Made by a program: the position numbers and the translations under genes. From assembly GCA_964408025.1 (NCBI GenBank), contig CAYOXX010000090.1, positions 1-13,108 of the forward strand: a DNA stretch of 13,108 nucleotides. The letters run 5' to 3'. Below the pieces are notes generated by a model. The model saw only the letters and a program-made list of their open reading frames with translations, ran no database searches and was not told the origin of the DNA. Shown piece by piece: positions 6,840 through 13,108 of the stretch; position 1 is the stretch's first letter; each line of letters begins with the position of its first letter. This DNA is from CAYOXX01 sp964408025 (lineage in GTDB: Bacteria > Acidobacteriota > DATKUA01).

Positions 6840-8225
6840 TCACTTAACGCCAGGGCCGGCCAAACCTTGGGCAATATGCGGGCCAGCCGCGGCCATAATT
6901 GCCTCGATCTCGTCCGGGTGCTTGGGGATCATGTGCGACAGCACCCGGCAGCCGCTCTCGGTAACCGCCACGACGTCCTCGATGCGGATGCCGTAGCCCC
7001 TGTCGGGGAAGTAGAGGCCCGGCTCGACGGTGATAACGACGCCCGGCTCGAGCGGCTTCGAGCCGTCGCCGACATCGTGGACGGACAGGCCGATGTAGTG
7101 GCTGGGGCCGTGGAAGTGGTTACTGGCGTAACCCCTGCCGCGAGCCAGGCGCTCGTTGAGCTCGCCGAGTTCGCGGAGCGTGACGCCCGGCTTGACCGCC
7201 TCGATTAGGCGGCCCTGGATCTCGAGGCAGTCGATGTATGCGCGGCGCTGCTCGGGGGTGAAGCGGCCGCTCACCGGCCAGGTGCGGGTGATGTCGGCGC
7301 AGTAGTAGCGGTAGTCGGGTCCGAAGTCCATCAGAACCAGCTCGCCCTCGTCGGCGACGTCGGCGGAGAGCGAGTAGTGGAGGATGTTGTTGTTGGGCCC
7401 GGCGCCGACGATGGCTCCGTAGCCGATGTGGAGGGCGCCGCCGGCCAGGAAGGCACCGTTGGCGGCCCCCTCGAGCTCCCACTCACGCACTCCGGGGCGC
7501 GTCGCCCGCCAGGCGGCCAGGTGACCCTCGCCGGCGATGCGGCAAGCCTCGGTCATGCGCGCGATCTCCCACTCGCTCTTTACGCGGCGCAGGTCGTCTA
7601 TAGCGGTGCTCAGGTTGCGCACATTTACGTCTGGGATGATTTCCTGCAGCCAGGCACTTATGTGCCCCTCGCGCGTCTCGGCCGCCGCCCAGCCGTGGCG
7701 GGCCGCGGCCCTCGCGGCCGCCGTGGCCGAGTCCTCCGCGCCCGCTATCGTCTCCTCGGGCGAGAGCGACGTCCAGACCGTGCCGCCCTCGGGCAGCAGC
7801 TCCCTCAGCACCGACTCCAGCTCCGCCAGCGGCCGCACGTCGGCGATGCCGTACTCGGCGACCGCCTGCGGGCCGGGGCCGATGGTGGCGCCGTCGTAGA
7901 TAACGGCCCGGCCGGTATGTGCCGGCGGCAGGAAGAGTATGGCCGCGTCGGAGCGGCCGTCGAGGATCAGCGCAGCGAACGGCACCTCGACGCCGGTTAG
8001 ATAGTAGAAGCGGTTGTCCTGCCGGAAGCGCAGGTTGTCCGGGCGCTCGTAGGTGCCGAAGAGCACCGCCACGTCGTCGCCGATATGCTCGAGCAGCGCC
8101 GCACGGTGGCGCGCGAACTCTGCGCGGTCGGCGTCGGAGTTGCCGACGGCGATCTGGGCCGGCGCCGCGGACGCCAGCGTTAGAATCGCCATGACGAGGA
8201 TTACCGTTATCGGAAACTTTCGCAT
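6840..8225 (-). CDS. Exported M24 family metallopeptidase (Xaa-Pro aminopeptidase type)
   Basis: The protein has 461 residues. The frame is open up to 8342, but the start at 8225 is chosen because GGAGGG lies close before it and because it begins a clear signal peptide (MRKFPITVILVMAILTLASA, cut near residue 20-23). The N-terminal half is the AMP_N-type domain (NLRFRQDNRFYYLTGVE). The C-terminal half is a pita-bread fold with all five metal ligands: Asp300 (LMDFG), Asp311 (CADITRT), His376 (FHGPSHYIGL), Glu401 (TVEPGLY) and Glu416 (RIEDVV), plus His283 and His383 of the active site. These enzymes remove an N-terminal residue ahead of proline using two metal ions, usually manganese. Most characterised bacterial members are cytosolic; this one appears to be periplasmic. 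Likely a single transcription unit with a promoter at 8274-8303. Prolidase activity is an alternative. Confidence 0.93.
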   Translation of the reverse strand: MRKFPITVILVMAILTLASAAPAQIAVGNSDADRAEFARHRAALLEHIGDDVAVLFGTYERPDNLRFRQDNRFYYLTGVEVPFAALILDGRSDAAILFLPPAHTGRAVIYDGATIGPGPQAVAEYGIADVRPLAELESVLRELLPEGGTVWTSLSPEETIAGAEDSATAAARAAARHGWAAAETREGHISAWLQEIIPDVNVRNLSTAIDDLRRVKSEWEIARMTEACRIAGEGHLAAWRATRPGVREWELEGAANGAFLAGGALHIGYGAIVGAGPNNNILHYSLSADVADEGELVLMDFGPDYRYYCADITRTWPVSGRFTPEQRRAYIDCLEIQGRLIEAVKPGVTLRELGELNERLARGRGYASNHFHGPSHYIGLSVHDVGDGSKPLEPGVVITVEPGLYFPDRGYGIRIEDVVAVTESGCRVLSHMIPKHPDEIEAIMAAAGPHIAQGLAGPGVK

Positions 8226-8273
8226 TCGCGTACCCTCCACCCTCTCTTCGTGCGGCTGATTCGGGGTCGATCC

Positions 8274-8303
8274 GTTGTAGCAGAGCGCCGGTAGCCCTGG
8301 CAA
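8274..8303 (-). promoter_or_regulatory. Candidate sigma-70 promoter of the M24 gene
   Basis: On the minus strand TTGCCA (8298-8303) and TACAAC (8274-8279) are separated by 18 bases, about 50 bases ahead of the chosen ATG at 8225. The DUF885 gene has the same CCTTGCCA sequence in its -35 position, which lends some support. This site lies inside the longer open frame up to 8342, another reason to reject the longer start. Confidence 0.4.
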
Positions 8304-8343
8304 GGAGATGGGGGGCGGCGACCGCCACAGCAACGTGCACAAA

Positions 8344-8386
8344 GAGGCCCCCGCAAACTCGCTCAGTGGAGGTTTACGGGGGCCTC
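8344..8386 (-). terminator. Terminator of the DUF885 gene
   Basis: GAGGCCCCCG (8344-8353) and CGGGGGCCTC (8377-8386) are perfect inverted 10-mers, and the stem continues with AAAC/GTTT inside. On the minus strand the hairpin begins 16 bases after the DUF885 stop and is followed by TTTG, a short T-run. It is the best intrinsic terminator candidate in the window and separates the DUF885 unit from the M24 unit. Confidence 0.75.
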
Positions 8387-8402
8387 GGTCGCTATCGTGT
8401 CG

Positions 8403-10181
8403 TTAGTTTTCAGTCTCCGATTCCGGCAGTATCAGGCGGCGCAGCAGTCTCGGCGGCGGAGCGCCGTGGTTGAGTACCTGCAGGTGGAATTCGCCGATGT
8501 CGAAGTTCTCGCCGGCCGCCTCCTCGTAGTCGCGGCGCAGGTCCATCATCTCCTGGAAGCCGATGAAGTAGGTGCTGAGCTGGACGCTGGAGAGCCTGGC
8601 GCGGGTGAGCTTCTCCTCCGCCTCGGTGCGCTCCTGGAACGCTTCGTTAACCAGGAAGTCCACCAGCTCCTCTTCCGCCATCAGCCCCTTATGCAGCAGC
8701 GGATCGATGATGGCGTTGGCGACTGCGCGCAGGTAGAACTTCAGGCGCTGCAGCCGCAGGCCCGGATCGCCGCCGCCGAATCCCTCGTCGAGCATCATCC
8801 ACTCGCAGTAGACGGCCCAGCCCTCGGCGTAGACGCCGCTGCCGAAGATCTTGCGCACGGGTGAATCCAGGAAGCCGGCGTACCAGCCCTGGACGAAGTG
8901 GCCGGGGTAGGCCTCGTGGATGGTGAGGATCTGCACCATGCGGTCGTTGTACTCGCGCAGGAAGCTCTCGACCCGATCCGCGCCCCAGCTCGGCGGGAAG
9001 GGGGTGACGGCGAAGAAGCTGCCCCCCTCAGGCTCCAGCGGCGGCGGCTGGTCGAGGTAGCCTATCGCGGAGCCGGCCTGGAACTCGGGCATCTGGATGA
9101 CCTCGAGCCGATCCGGCTCGGGCAGCTCTATGATGCCGCTCTCGGCGATGAAGAGCTTGAGCTCGTCGATGACTTCGCGGATGCGGGGCAGCACGTTCTC
9201 GGGCTCGGCGTGCTGCGCGGCGATGACGTCCATCACCATGCGCACCGCCTCGTCCGGATCGTCGGGCATATCAGTGTCCGGGAAGAACTCCGACCAGTGC
9301 TGCGCGGCGATGAGCCGCATCTCCTCGCGCACCGCGGCGAACTCGGCCTCGGCGCGCGCCAGCGTTTCCTCCGGGCTCATGTCGGTCCCCAGGAAGCTGA
9401 ACTTGCGGTCGAAGCGCTCGGCACCGAGCCTCCAGTCGCCGTCGGAGTGCGGCAGTAGATCATAGGTCAGCCAAATTCCGAACTCCTCGATGGCGTCGGC
9501 GGTCTCTTCGGCGATGCCTATGAACTCCAGCTTAAGTCCGCCGTCCGCTGCGGAGGCCCGCACCTGCTCGGGCAGGACGTCGCGGTAGAAGGCGACGGCG
9601 CCGGCGTTGCGGCGGATCGCCACCTCGGTATAGATCCGCGGCGGCCCCTCGACGAGGTTGGCCCGGGCCTGCTCCAGCAGTTCCGGTATGGCTTCCATCC
9701 TGCTGATGGCGGAGCGCAGGCGCTCGTCCAGCGGCGCGAAGTCGCGCTTCATGAGGCCGTAGACCGGGCCGGTAGCGAGGCCGACGTAGATGAGAGGATT
9801 GTTGCGGTGCGCCGCGATCTCGGTGTAGGAGAAGTCCTCGGAGAGCAACTCGTTGAGCAGCATCTCGTAGTCGACGGCCAGCTCCGCGTCGAGCTGCGCG
9901 GGATCGATGGCCTCCAGCTCGGCGATGAACTCCATGATGCGGTCGTGGCGCGCCTCGATCGCCTCGGCCGACATGTCCGGCATCTCGCTGTCGTGTTCGT
10001 GGTTGCCGATCGCCGTGGTGTGGTGCGGGTAGGCCTCGAAGCCCCACTCGAGGTAGCGTTCGACGAAGGCGTTGAAGCGGGCGGCGGCGTCCTCCCTCCC
10101 GGGCGGGCACGCCGCCAGCGCCAGGCCAAGCAGCAGCGCCAAGGCGAAGACGGCGAGGCGGGGAGTTGGGAACATGCTCAT
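8403..10181 (-). CDS. DUF885 family lipoprotein, putative zinc metallopeptidase
   Basis: The protein has 592 residues. ATG 10181 is preferred because AAGGAG lies 8 bases before it; a GTG at 10190 touches that site and is less likely. The N-terminus is a lipoprotein signal (MSMFPTPRLAVFALALLLGL, then ALAAC) with Cys25 as the lipidated residue, so the mature protein is membrane-anchored, probably in the periplasm. DUF885 marks: an N-terminal YPHHTTAIGNHEHD, the zinc-site motif HEAYPGH (His422, Glu423, His428), and YAEGWAVYCE (Glu453) as the likely third ligand. The length matches the family's usual 550-600 residues. Members are thought to be metal-dependent peptidases, but the substrate is not established. 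It has its own promoter-like site and terminator, so it is probably monocistronic. Together with the neighbouring exported M24 enzyme it suggests use of peptides outside the cytoplasm. Confidence 0.93.
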   Translation of the reverse strand: MSMFPTPRLAVFALALLLGLALAACPPGREDAAARFNAFVERYLEWGFEAYPHHTTAIGNHEHDSEMPDMSAEAIEARHDRIMEFIAELEAIDPAQLDAELAVDYEMLLNELLSEDFSYTEIAAHRNNPLIYVGLATGPVYGLMKRDFAPLDERLRSAISRMEAIPELLEQARANLVEGPPRIYTEVAIRRNAGAVAFYRDVLPEQVRASAADGGLKLEFIGIAEETADAIEEFGIWLTYDLLPHSDGDWRLGAERFDRKFSFLGTDMSPEETLARAEAEFAAVREEMRLIAAQHWSEFFPDTDMPDDPDEAVRMVMDVIAAQHAEPENVLPRIREVIDELKLFIAESGIIELPEPDRLEVIQMPEFQAGSAIGYLDQPPPLEPEGGSFFAVTPFPPSWGADRVESFLREYNDRMVQILTIHEAYPGHFVQGWYAGFLDSPVRKIFGSGVYAEGWAVYCEWMMLDEGFGGGDPGLRLQRLKFYLRAVANAIIDPLLHKGLMAEEELVDFLVNEAFQERTEAEEKLTRARLSSVQLSTYFIGFQEMMDLRRDYEEAAGENFDIGEFHLQVLNHGAPPPRLLRRLILPESETEN

Positions 10182-10232
10182 GGCTATCACTCCTTTGCTA
10201 GGTAATCGGGTGGCTTATTTACATGCTGATTC

Positions 10233-10261
10233 ATTCTGCCAGCGGGTGCGAGCGATGGCAA
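10233..10261 (-). promoter_or_regulatory. Candidate promoter of the DUF885 gene
   Basis: On the minus strand TTGCCA (10256-10261) is followed after 17 bases by CAGAAT (10233-10238), about 50 bases ahead of the ATG at 10181. The -35 sequence equals that ahead of the M24 gene. It lies in the gap between the cytochrome stop and the DUF885 start, so DUF885 can be transcribed independently of the cytochrome. Confidence 0.35.
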
Positions 10262-10281
10262 GGCGGGCCGCTTTATAACAC

Positions 10282-10623
10282 CTAGCGCACGTGGCAGGCA
10301 CCGCATGCGTAGGGAGCGCCGTCGTCGCGAAACTCGCGGTGGCAGTCACGGCAGGTGGCGTGGAAGGCGTCGCGAGTGCTGACCTCGCTGTCGGCGGTGT
10401 GGCAGTCGTGGCAGAACTCCGTCGGCACGTCGGTGTCGTTCTCCACGTTGTGGTGGCAGCCCTTGCAGGCGTAGCCGCGCTCCTGGTGGGCGAGATGCGG
10501 GAAGGTCACAGCGCCGCGGCTGTTCTCGAAAGTGATGCTCTCCGGAATCTCGGTCTCCTCGGGCGCGGCAGCAGCCAGCAGCGCCGCCAGGCCGACTAGG
10601 GCGACCAAGAACGCTCGACTCAT
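10282..10623 (-). CDS. Periplasmic tetraheme cytochrome c3-type protein
   Basis: The protein has 113 residues: a signal peptide at ~1-20 (MSRAFLVALVGLAALLAAAA) and a mature part of about 93 residues. It has four CxxCH heme-binding motifs: CKGCH (53-57), CHDCH (71-75), CRDCH (91-95) and CGACH (107-111). Four further histidines suit the sixth ligands of the hemes: His43 and His46 in FPHLAH, His58 and His88. This is the class III cytochrome pattern, including the FPHxxH start typical of c3 and c7 proteins. Such proteins carry electrons in the periplasm at low potential between dehydrogenases or hydrogenases and terminal reductases. No partner is encoded nearby. GAGGTG lies just before the ATG. 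The last heme motif is two residues from the end, so there is no C-terminal extension. Confidence 0.93.
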   Translation of the reverse strand: MSRAFLVALVGLAALLAAAAPEETEIPESITFENSRGAVTFPHLAHQERGYACKGCHHNVENDTDVPTEFCHDCHTADSEVSTRDAFHATCRDCHREFRDDGAPYACGACHVR

Positions 10624-10838
10624 CTCTTCACCTCATCGAAGACTAAGACGCGATAGCAACAACCTAATGGACATATGCTGACAGATATTGTTCTGCCAAG
10701 TCAACCGAAACGGTCACGGCCGGGCGCTGGGTTTTGCCTGCGGATTTGTTTGATCTTGACTGCGGCCGCGATCTGCCCTTATTAATGGTGGCGAGGCGGA
10801 AGTCGAAGAGCGCGGTGCGTAATCTAACGGGTGATACG

Positions 10839-11195
10839 ATGCTGATTCGCTACGAGAGCTGCCCGGACGGGGCCGAGTACCAATCGCTGCTGGTCCTCAA
10901 CGATAAGGCGCGCTGGCGCGAGACCCTCTACTTCAACTTCTTCACGCCCTGGGGAGAAGAGGAGGAGCGTCTGTTCGCCGGGCGGGCGATGTCCGACGTC
11001 CACTTCAAGGACAAGCCCTGCCTCTGCGTGCTGGTGTTCGACTTCCACCGCTGGGACGCCGCGACCGTCGAGCGGGCTCTGGAGCTTGAGCTGCCGGCGG
11101 TCGCCTTCGAGCGCCCGCTGGGCGAGCTGCTGAAGCGCGCCCTCGAGGAGCGCGAGGCGAATCCGGAAGGCTTCGTGTTCACCAACGGCCGCTGA
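10839..11195 (+). CDS. Hypothetical protein, unrecognised
   Basis: The chosen start gives 118 residues with no signal peptide or membrane segment. The frame is open further up, with ATG at 10785 and TTG at 10734. However, codons before 10839 include TTA, TTA and CTA, unusual for this GC-rich sequence, whereas GGGTGAT lies ahead of the ATG at 10839. Visible features are a WRETLYFNFFTPWGEEEERL segment, a CLCVLVFDFHRWD strand-like core with two cysteines, and a charged helical C-terminus (LGELLKRALEEREANPEG). The third-position G/C bias is strong, so it is very probably a real gene. I do not recognise the family and assign no function. It is the only plus-strand gene in the right half, divergent from the cytochrome and convergent with the cyclopropane synthase gene. 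Small single-domain cytoplasmic protein is the most that can be said. Confidence 0.65.
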   Translation: MLIRYESCPDGAEYQSLLVLNDKARWRETLYFNFFTPWGEEEERLFAGRAMSDVHFKDKPCLCVLVFDFHRWDAATVERALELELPAVAFERPLGELLKRALEEREANPEGFVFTNGR

Positions 11196-11337
11196 GGCCT
11201 GGCTCCTCCCCCCCTCTCAATCCCCTCCCCCTAATCCCATTTGGCGGAGCCCGCACGGACTGCTGATAAATGTCCACATCAAGGAGACGGCATAATACAG
11301 TCTCAAGAGCAGCTGAATCCGGGGCCGGGTGAGGAAT

Positions 11338-12453
11338 TCAGCGGACGGCTCGGTAGCCGCCCGGGACGCCGTTCCTGGACAGGACGATCTGCCAAAGCTG
11401 GATTCTTCTTGCGCGGAACGCCCCGGCGCAGGATAGCAGGTAGTATTTCCACATCCTGTAGAAGCGGTTGTCGTAGTTGTGCTTGATTCTTACCCAGTTC
11501 CTCTCGAAGTTGCCGTGCCAGGCCAAAAGAGTCCTGTCGTAATCGGCGCCGAAGTTGTGCAGGTCCTCGAAAACGAGCAGCCCCTCGGCGGCGCGCGCGA
11601 GCTGGGCGATCGAGGGCAGCATCGAGTTCGGGAAGATGTACCTCGAGATCCAGGGGTCGTTGCTGATGCCTGACCGGTTAGATCCGATAGTCTGCAGCAG
11701 GAAGAGTCCATCGTCGGCGAGGCAGCGGCGCACTATGCGCATGAAGCGCCGGTAGTTCTTGCGGCCGACGTGCTCGATCATGCCGACCGAGACGACGCGG
11801 TCGAACGAACCGTCGAGGCTCCTGTAGTCCTGCAGCCTGATCTCGACCTCGAGGCCGGCGGCGAGCTCGCGGGCCAGCTTCACCTGCTCCCCGGAGACGG
11901 TGATGCCGACGACCTTGGCGTCGCGCTTTTTGGCCGCGTAGATGGCGAAGCCGCCCCAGCCGCAGCCGATGTCGAGGGCCCGCTGCCCCGCCTCGAGGCC
12001 GATCTTGCGGCAGATCAGCTCGAGCTTAGCCTCCTGCGCCTCGTCGAGGGTCGAGGCCTCCTTCCAGTAGCCGCAGGAGTAGTTCATCCCCCCGTCGAGC
12101 ATCGCCCGATAGAGATCGTTGCCGGCGTCGTAGTGCCTCTCGCCGATCTGGTAGGCCCTCGACCGTTTCTGGAGGTTGAATATCTTGGCCTTCAGGTATT
12201 CCCAGATCAGGGGGAGGTTGATGTTGTTCTCGATGCCTGCGCCGAGGAGACTGTGGATGAAGCGGTCGAGCCTGTCGCACTCCCACCAGCCGTCCATGTA
12301 CGACTCGCCCAGGCCGAGGGAGCCCTGTGCCAGCACCCGTCGGTAGAACCTGTCGTCGAGAACATGGATGTCCCAGGGGTCGCTGCCGCCGATCTTGATG
12401 CCGGCCTGGGAGAGGATCTCCCTTACCCTCTTCTCGCTCCCACGGCTTGCCAT
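11338..12453 (-). CDS. cfa: Cyclopropane-fatty-acyl-phospholipid synthase
   Basis: The protein has 371 residues, close to E. coli Cfa (382). It adds a methylene group from S-adenosylmethionine to double bonds of membrane phospholipid acyl chains, acting at the inner face of the membrane. Visible parts: an N-terminal lipid-binding region with ESYMDGWWECD, YDAGNDLYRAMLD, the NYSCGYW active-site Cys127, the SAM-binding motif LDIGCGWGG (160-168), GITVSGEQ, MIEHVGRKNYRRF (Glu227), DPWISRYIFPN, HNFGADYDRTLLAWH (Tyr305) and CAGAFRARRIQLWQ. With a constant offset of 12 residues, E. coli Cys139, Glu239, Ile268 and Tyr317 are conserved, but the bicarbonate-binding His266 is Gln254 here (LLQTIGS). GAGGTGG precedes the ATG. 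Cfa stabilises membranes against acid and stationary-phase stress. RecX lies 96 bases upstream on the same strand, with a perfect palindrome between them. Confidence 0.93.
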   Translation of the reverse strand: MASRGSEKRVREILSQAGIKIGGSDPWDIHVLDDRFYRRVLAQGSLGLGESYMDGWWECDRLDRFIHSLLGAGIENNINLPLIWEYLKAKIFNLQKRSRAYQIGERHYDAGNDLYRAMLDGGMNYSCGYWKEASTLDEAQEAKLELICRKIGLEAGQRALDIGCGWGGFAIYAAKKRDAKVVGITVSGEQVKLARELAAGLEVEIRLQDYRSLDGSFDRVVSVGMIEHVGRKNYRRFMRIVRRCLADDGLFLLQTIGSNRSGISNDPWISRYIFPNSMLPSIAQLARAAEGLLVFEDLHNFGADYDRTLLAWHGNFERNWVRIKHNYDNRFYRMWKYYLLSCAGAFRARRIQLWQIVLSRNGVPGGYRAVR

Positions 12454-12495
12454 TGTCCGCCACCTCGTTAATAGAGAAGATGAATTCTCCCGCCT

Positions 12496-12512
12496 CCGGA
12501 TAGCATATCCGG
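12496..12512. promoter_or_regulatory. Perfect 7-base-pair palindrome upstream of cfa
   Basis: CCGGATA, GCA, TATCCGG is a perfect inverted repeat 43 bases ahead of the cfa ATG and 38 bases after the recX stop. It could be a repressor or activator site for cfa, or a weak hairpin ending the recX message; no T-run follows on the minus strand. A second, shorter stem (GATAGA 12536-12541 with TCTATC 12549-12554) overlaps the recX stop. Confidence 0.4.
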
Positions 12513-12549
12513 CTCGCAGTAAATCACCTGTGGCTGATAGAGCAGCTGT

Positions 12550-13050
12550 CTATCCCGGTTTTCCCAGTATCCGTTTGAAGAAATCGCGCAGCTCGGAGCG
12601 GATCGTCTCCGGGCTGAAGCCCCGGAGAATCAGGTGATCGATGAGGTTCTTCAGCTCCTGCGGGGTTTTCGGCTCGCCCCGTGTGCGCAGCCGCTTGGCT
12701 AGGGCCGATCGCAGGACGTCCAGCTCGCCGAAGTCGCGGTCGAGGCCGGCGACGGCGGCCTCGATGGCGGCCCCTGCGAAGCCTCTCTCCGCCATTTCCC
12801 TGCGGATGCGCGCCCGGCCGTAGCCCCGTTCGCAGCGGCCGCGGGCGAAGGCGGCGGCGAAGCGGCGGTCGTCTATGTAGCCGAGGCGCAGAAGCTCGGC
12901 TACGATCTCCTCCAGCCGGTTCTCCGGCAGCCCTTTTTGGCCGAGGTTCTCCCTTACCTCGGCTTCGGTGCGGGGTGTGCGGGCGAGCCTGCGCATCGCG
13001 CGTGCCAGCTCTTGCTTGCAGCGCCGGTCGTCGACGGTATCAGCCCGCAT
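12550..13050 (-). CDS. recX: RecX family regulatory protein
   Basis: The protein has 166 residues from the ATG at 13050. A TTG at 13059 is possible, and an in-frame TGA lies two codons above that, so the start is bounded within the window. The three-repeat, three-helix RecX layout is visible: LARAMRRLARTPRTEAEVRE, then LRLGYIDDRRFAAAFARGRC with the family's GYIDDRRFA signature, GYGRARIRREMAERGF, and a C-terminal repeat with LIDHLILRGFSPETIRSELR. RecX binds the RecA filament and limits its activity in recombination and the SOS response. In many bacteria recX lies directly after recA, but here the next upstream sequence is a dispersed repeat, and recA is not in view. No ribosome binding site precedes either start. 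The first codons lie inside the repeat, so the repeat appears to supply the start codon. Confidence 0.88.
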   Translation of the reverse strand: MRADTVDDRRCKQELARAMRRLARTPRTEAEVRENLGQKGLPENRLEEIVAELLRLGYIDDRRFAAAFARGRCERGYGRARIRREMAERGFAGAAIEAAVAGLDRDFGELDVLRSALAKRLRTRGEPKTPQELKNLIDHLILRGFSPETIRSELRDFFKRILGKPG

Positions 13051-13108
13051 ATCGCACAAGATTCAGCCGTCCGGCGGCCCCTTTTCCCGAATCTCTTTGT
13101 TGCGGCCG
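13042..13108 (-). repeat. Dispersed 67-base repeat with conserved hairpin, copy 2
   Basis: This is the second copy of the element at 6630-6696 and may continue past the window edge. The outer stem (13059-13064 with 13089-13094) and the inner stem (13066-13069 with 13075-13078) are identical to copy 1. Its gene-proximal end includes the recX start codons (ATGCGGGCT on the minus strand), whereas in copy 1 the same ATG opens only a tiny frame ahead of the dehydrogenase. Confidence 0.75.

Noticed and set aside
8226..8342. N-terminal extension of the M24 peptidase to an ATG at 8342
   Set aside because: The ATG at 8225 has a good ribosome binding site and begins a typical signal peptide, and a promoter-like sequence lies inside the extension.
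8898..9465. Long plus-strand reading frames opposite the DUF885 gene
   Set aside because: They arise from strong third-position G/C bias of the real minus-strand gene, have no family features and no ribosome binding sites.
11199..11236. Pyrimidine-rich tract after the hypothetical gene
   Set aside because: It is simple composition without a stem or repeat unit; nothing supports a specific role.
11241..11486. Short plus-strand frame with AAGGAG nearby
   Set aside because: It runs into the cfa gene on the opposite strand, lacks family features, and the ribosome binding site is not placed before its start codon.
1..13108. CRISPR array, rRNA or tRNA genes
   Set aside because: No regularly spaced short repeats and no conserved rRNA or tRNA sequence features were seen on either strand.

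Overview
The window is a piece of a GC-rich bacterial chromosome. The lineage looks Gram-negative: there is a lipobox lipoprotein, a Sec-exported metallopeptidase, an M16 zinc protease-type protein, a periplasmic tetraheme cytochrome of the c3 type and a cyclopropane-fatty-acid synthase. Tetraheme c3-type cytochromes suggest an anaerobic or facultatively anaerobic lineage, such as a deltaproteobacterial relative or a candidate phylum. The species cannot be named from this sequence.

Layout. Positions 2-862 (+) hold the C-terminal part of an M16 family peptidase. A long imperfect palindrome (961-1058) separates it from a convergent DUF488 protein (1085-1672, -). Positions 1766-1862 carry an 88%-identical, in-frame copy of the last ~30 codons of the aldehyde dehydrogenase gene found intact at 5183-6616. 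Between the two copies lies an AT-richer block with two tandem ABC-2 type permease genes (2088-3641 and 3652-5061, +), without an ATPase, integrase or transposase. From 5183 to the end nearly everything is on the minus strand: aldehyde dehydrogenase, an exported M24 (Xaa-Pro type) metallopeptidase (6840-8225), a DUF885 lipoprotein with an HExxxGH zinc site (8403-10181), a tetraheme cytochrome (10282-10623), cyclopropane-fatty-acyl-phospholipid synthase (11338-12453) and RecX (12550-13050). One small unrecognised protein (10839-11195) is on the plus strand. Strong hairpins mark gene ends at 8344-8386 and 5082-5121.

How the genes may work together. The M16, M24 and DUF885 proteins together suggest extracytoplasmic peptide degradation, but they are separate transcription units rather than one operon. 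The permease pair looks like an acquired or recombined block. Its position downstream of the dehydrogenase, with a displaced gene end at its far side in direct orientation, is what a site-directed insertion into a gene 3' end, or a decayed tandem duplication, would leave.

A ~67-base repeat with a conserved hairpin occurs twice, at 6630-6696 just upstream of the dehydrogenase start and at 13042-13108 at the RecX start, in the same orientation relative to the gene. This mobile-leader-like element and the flanked permease block are the two most interesting items.
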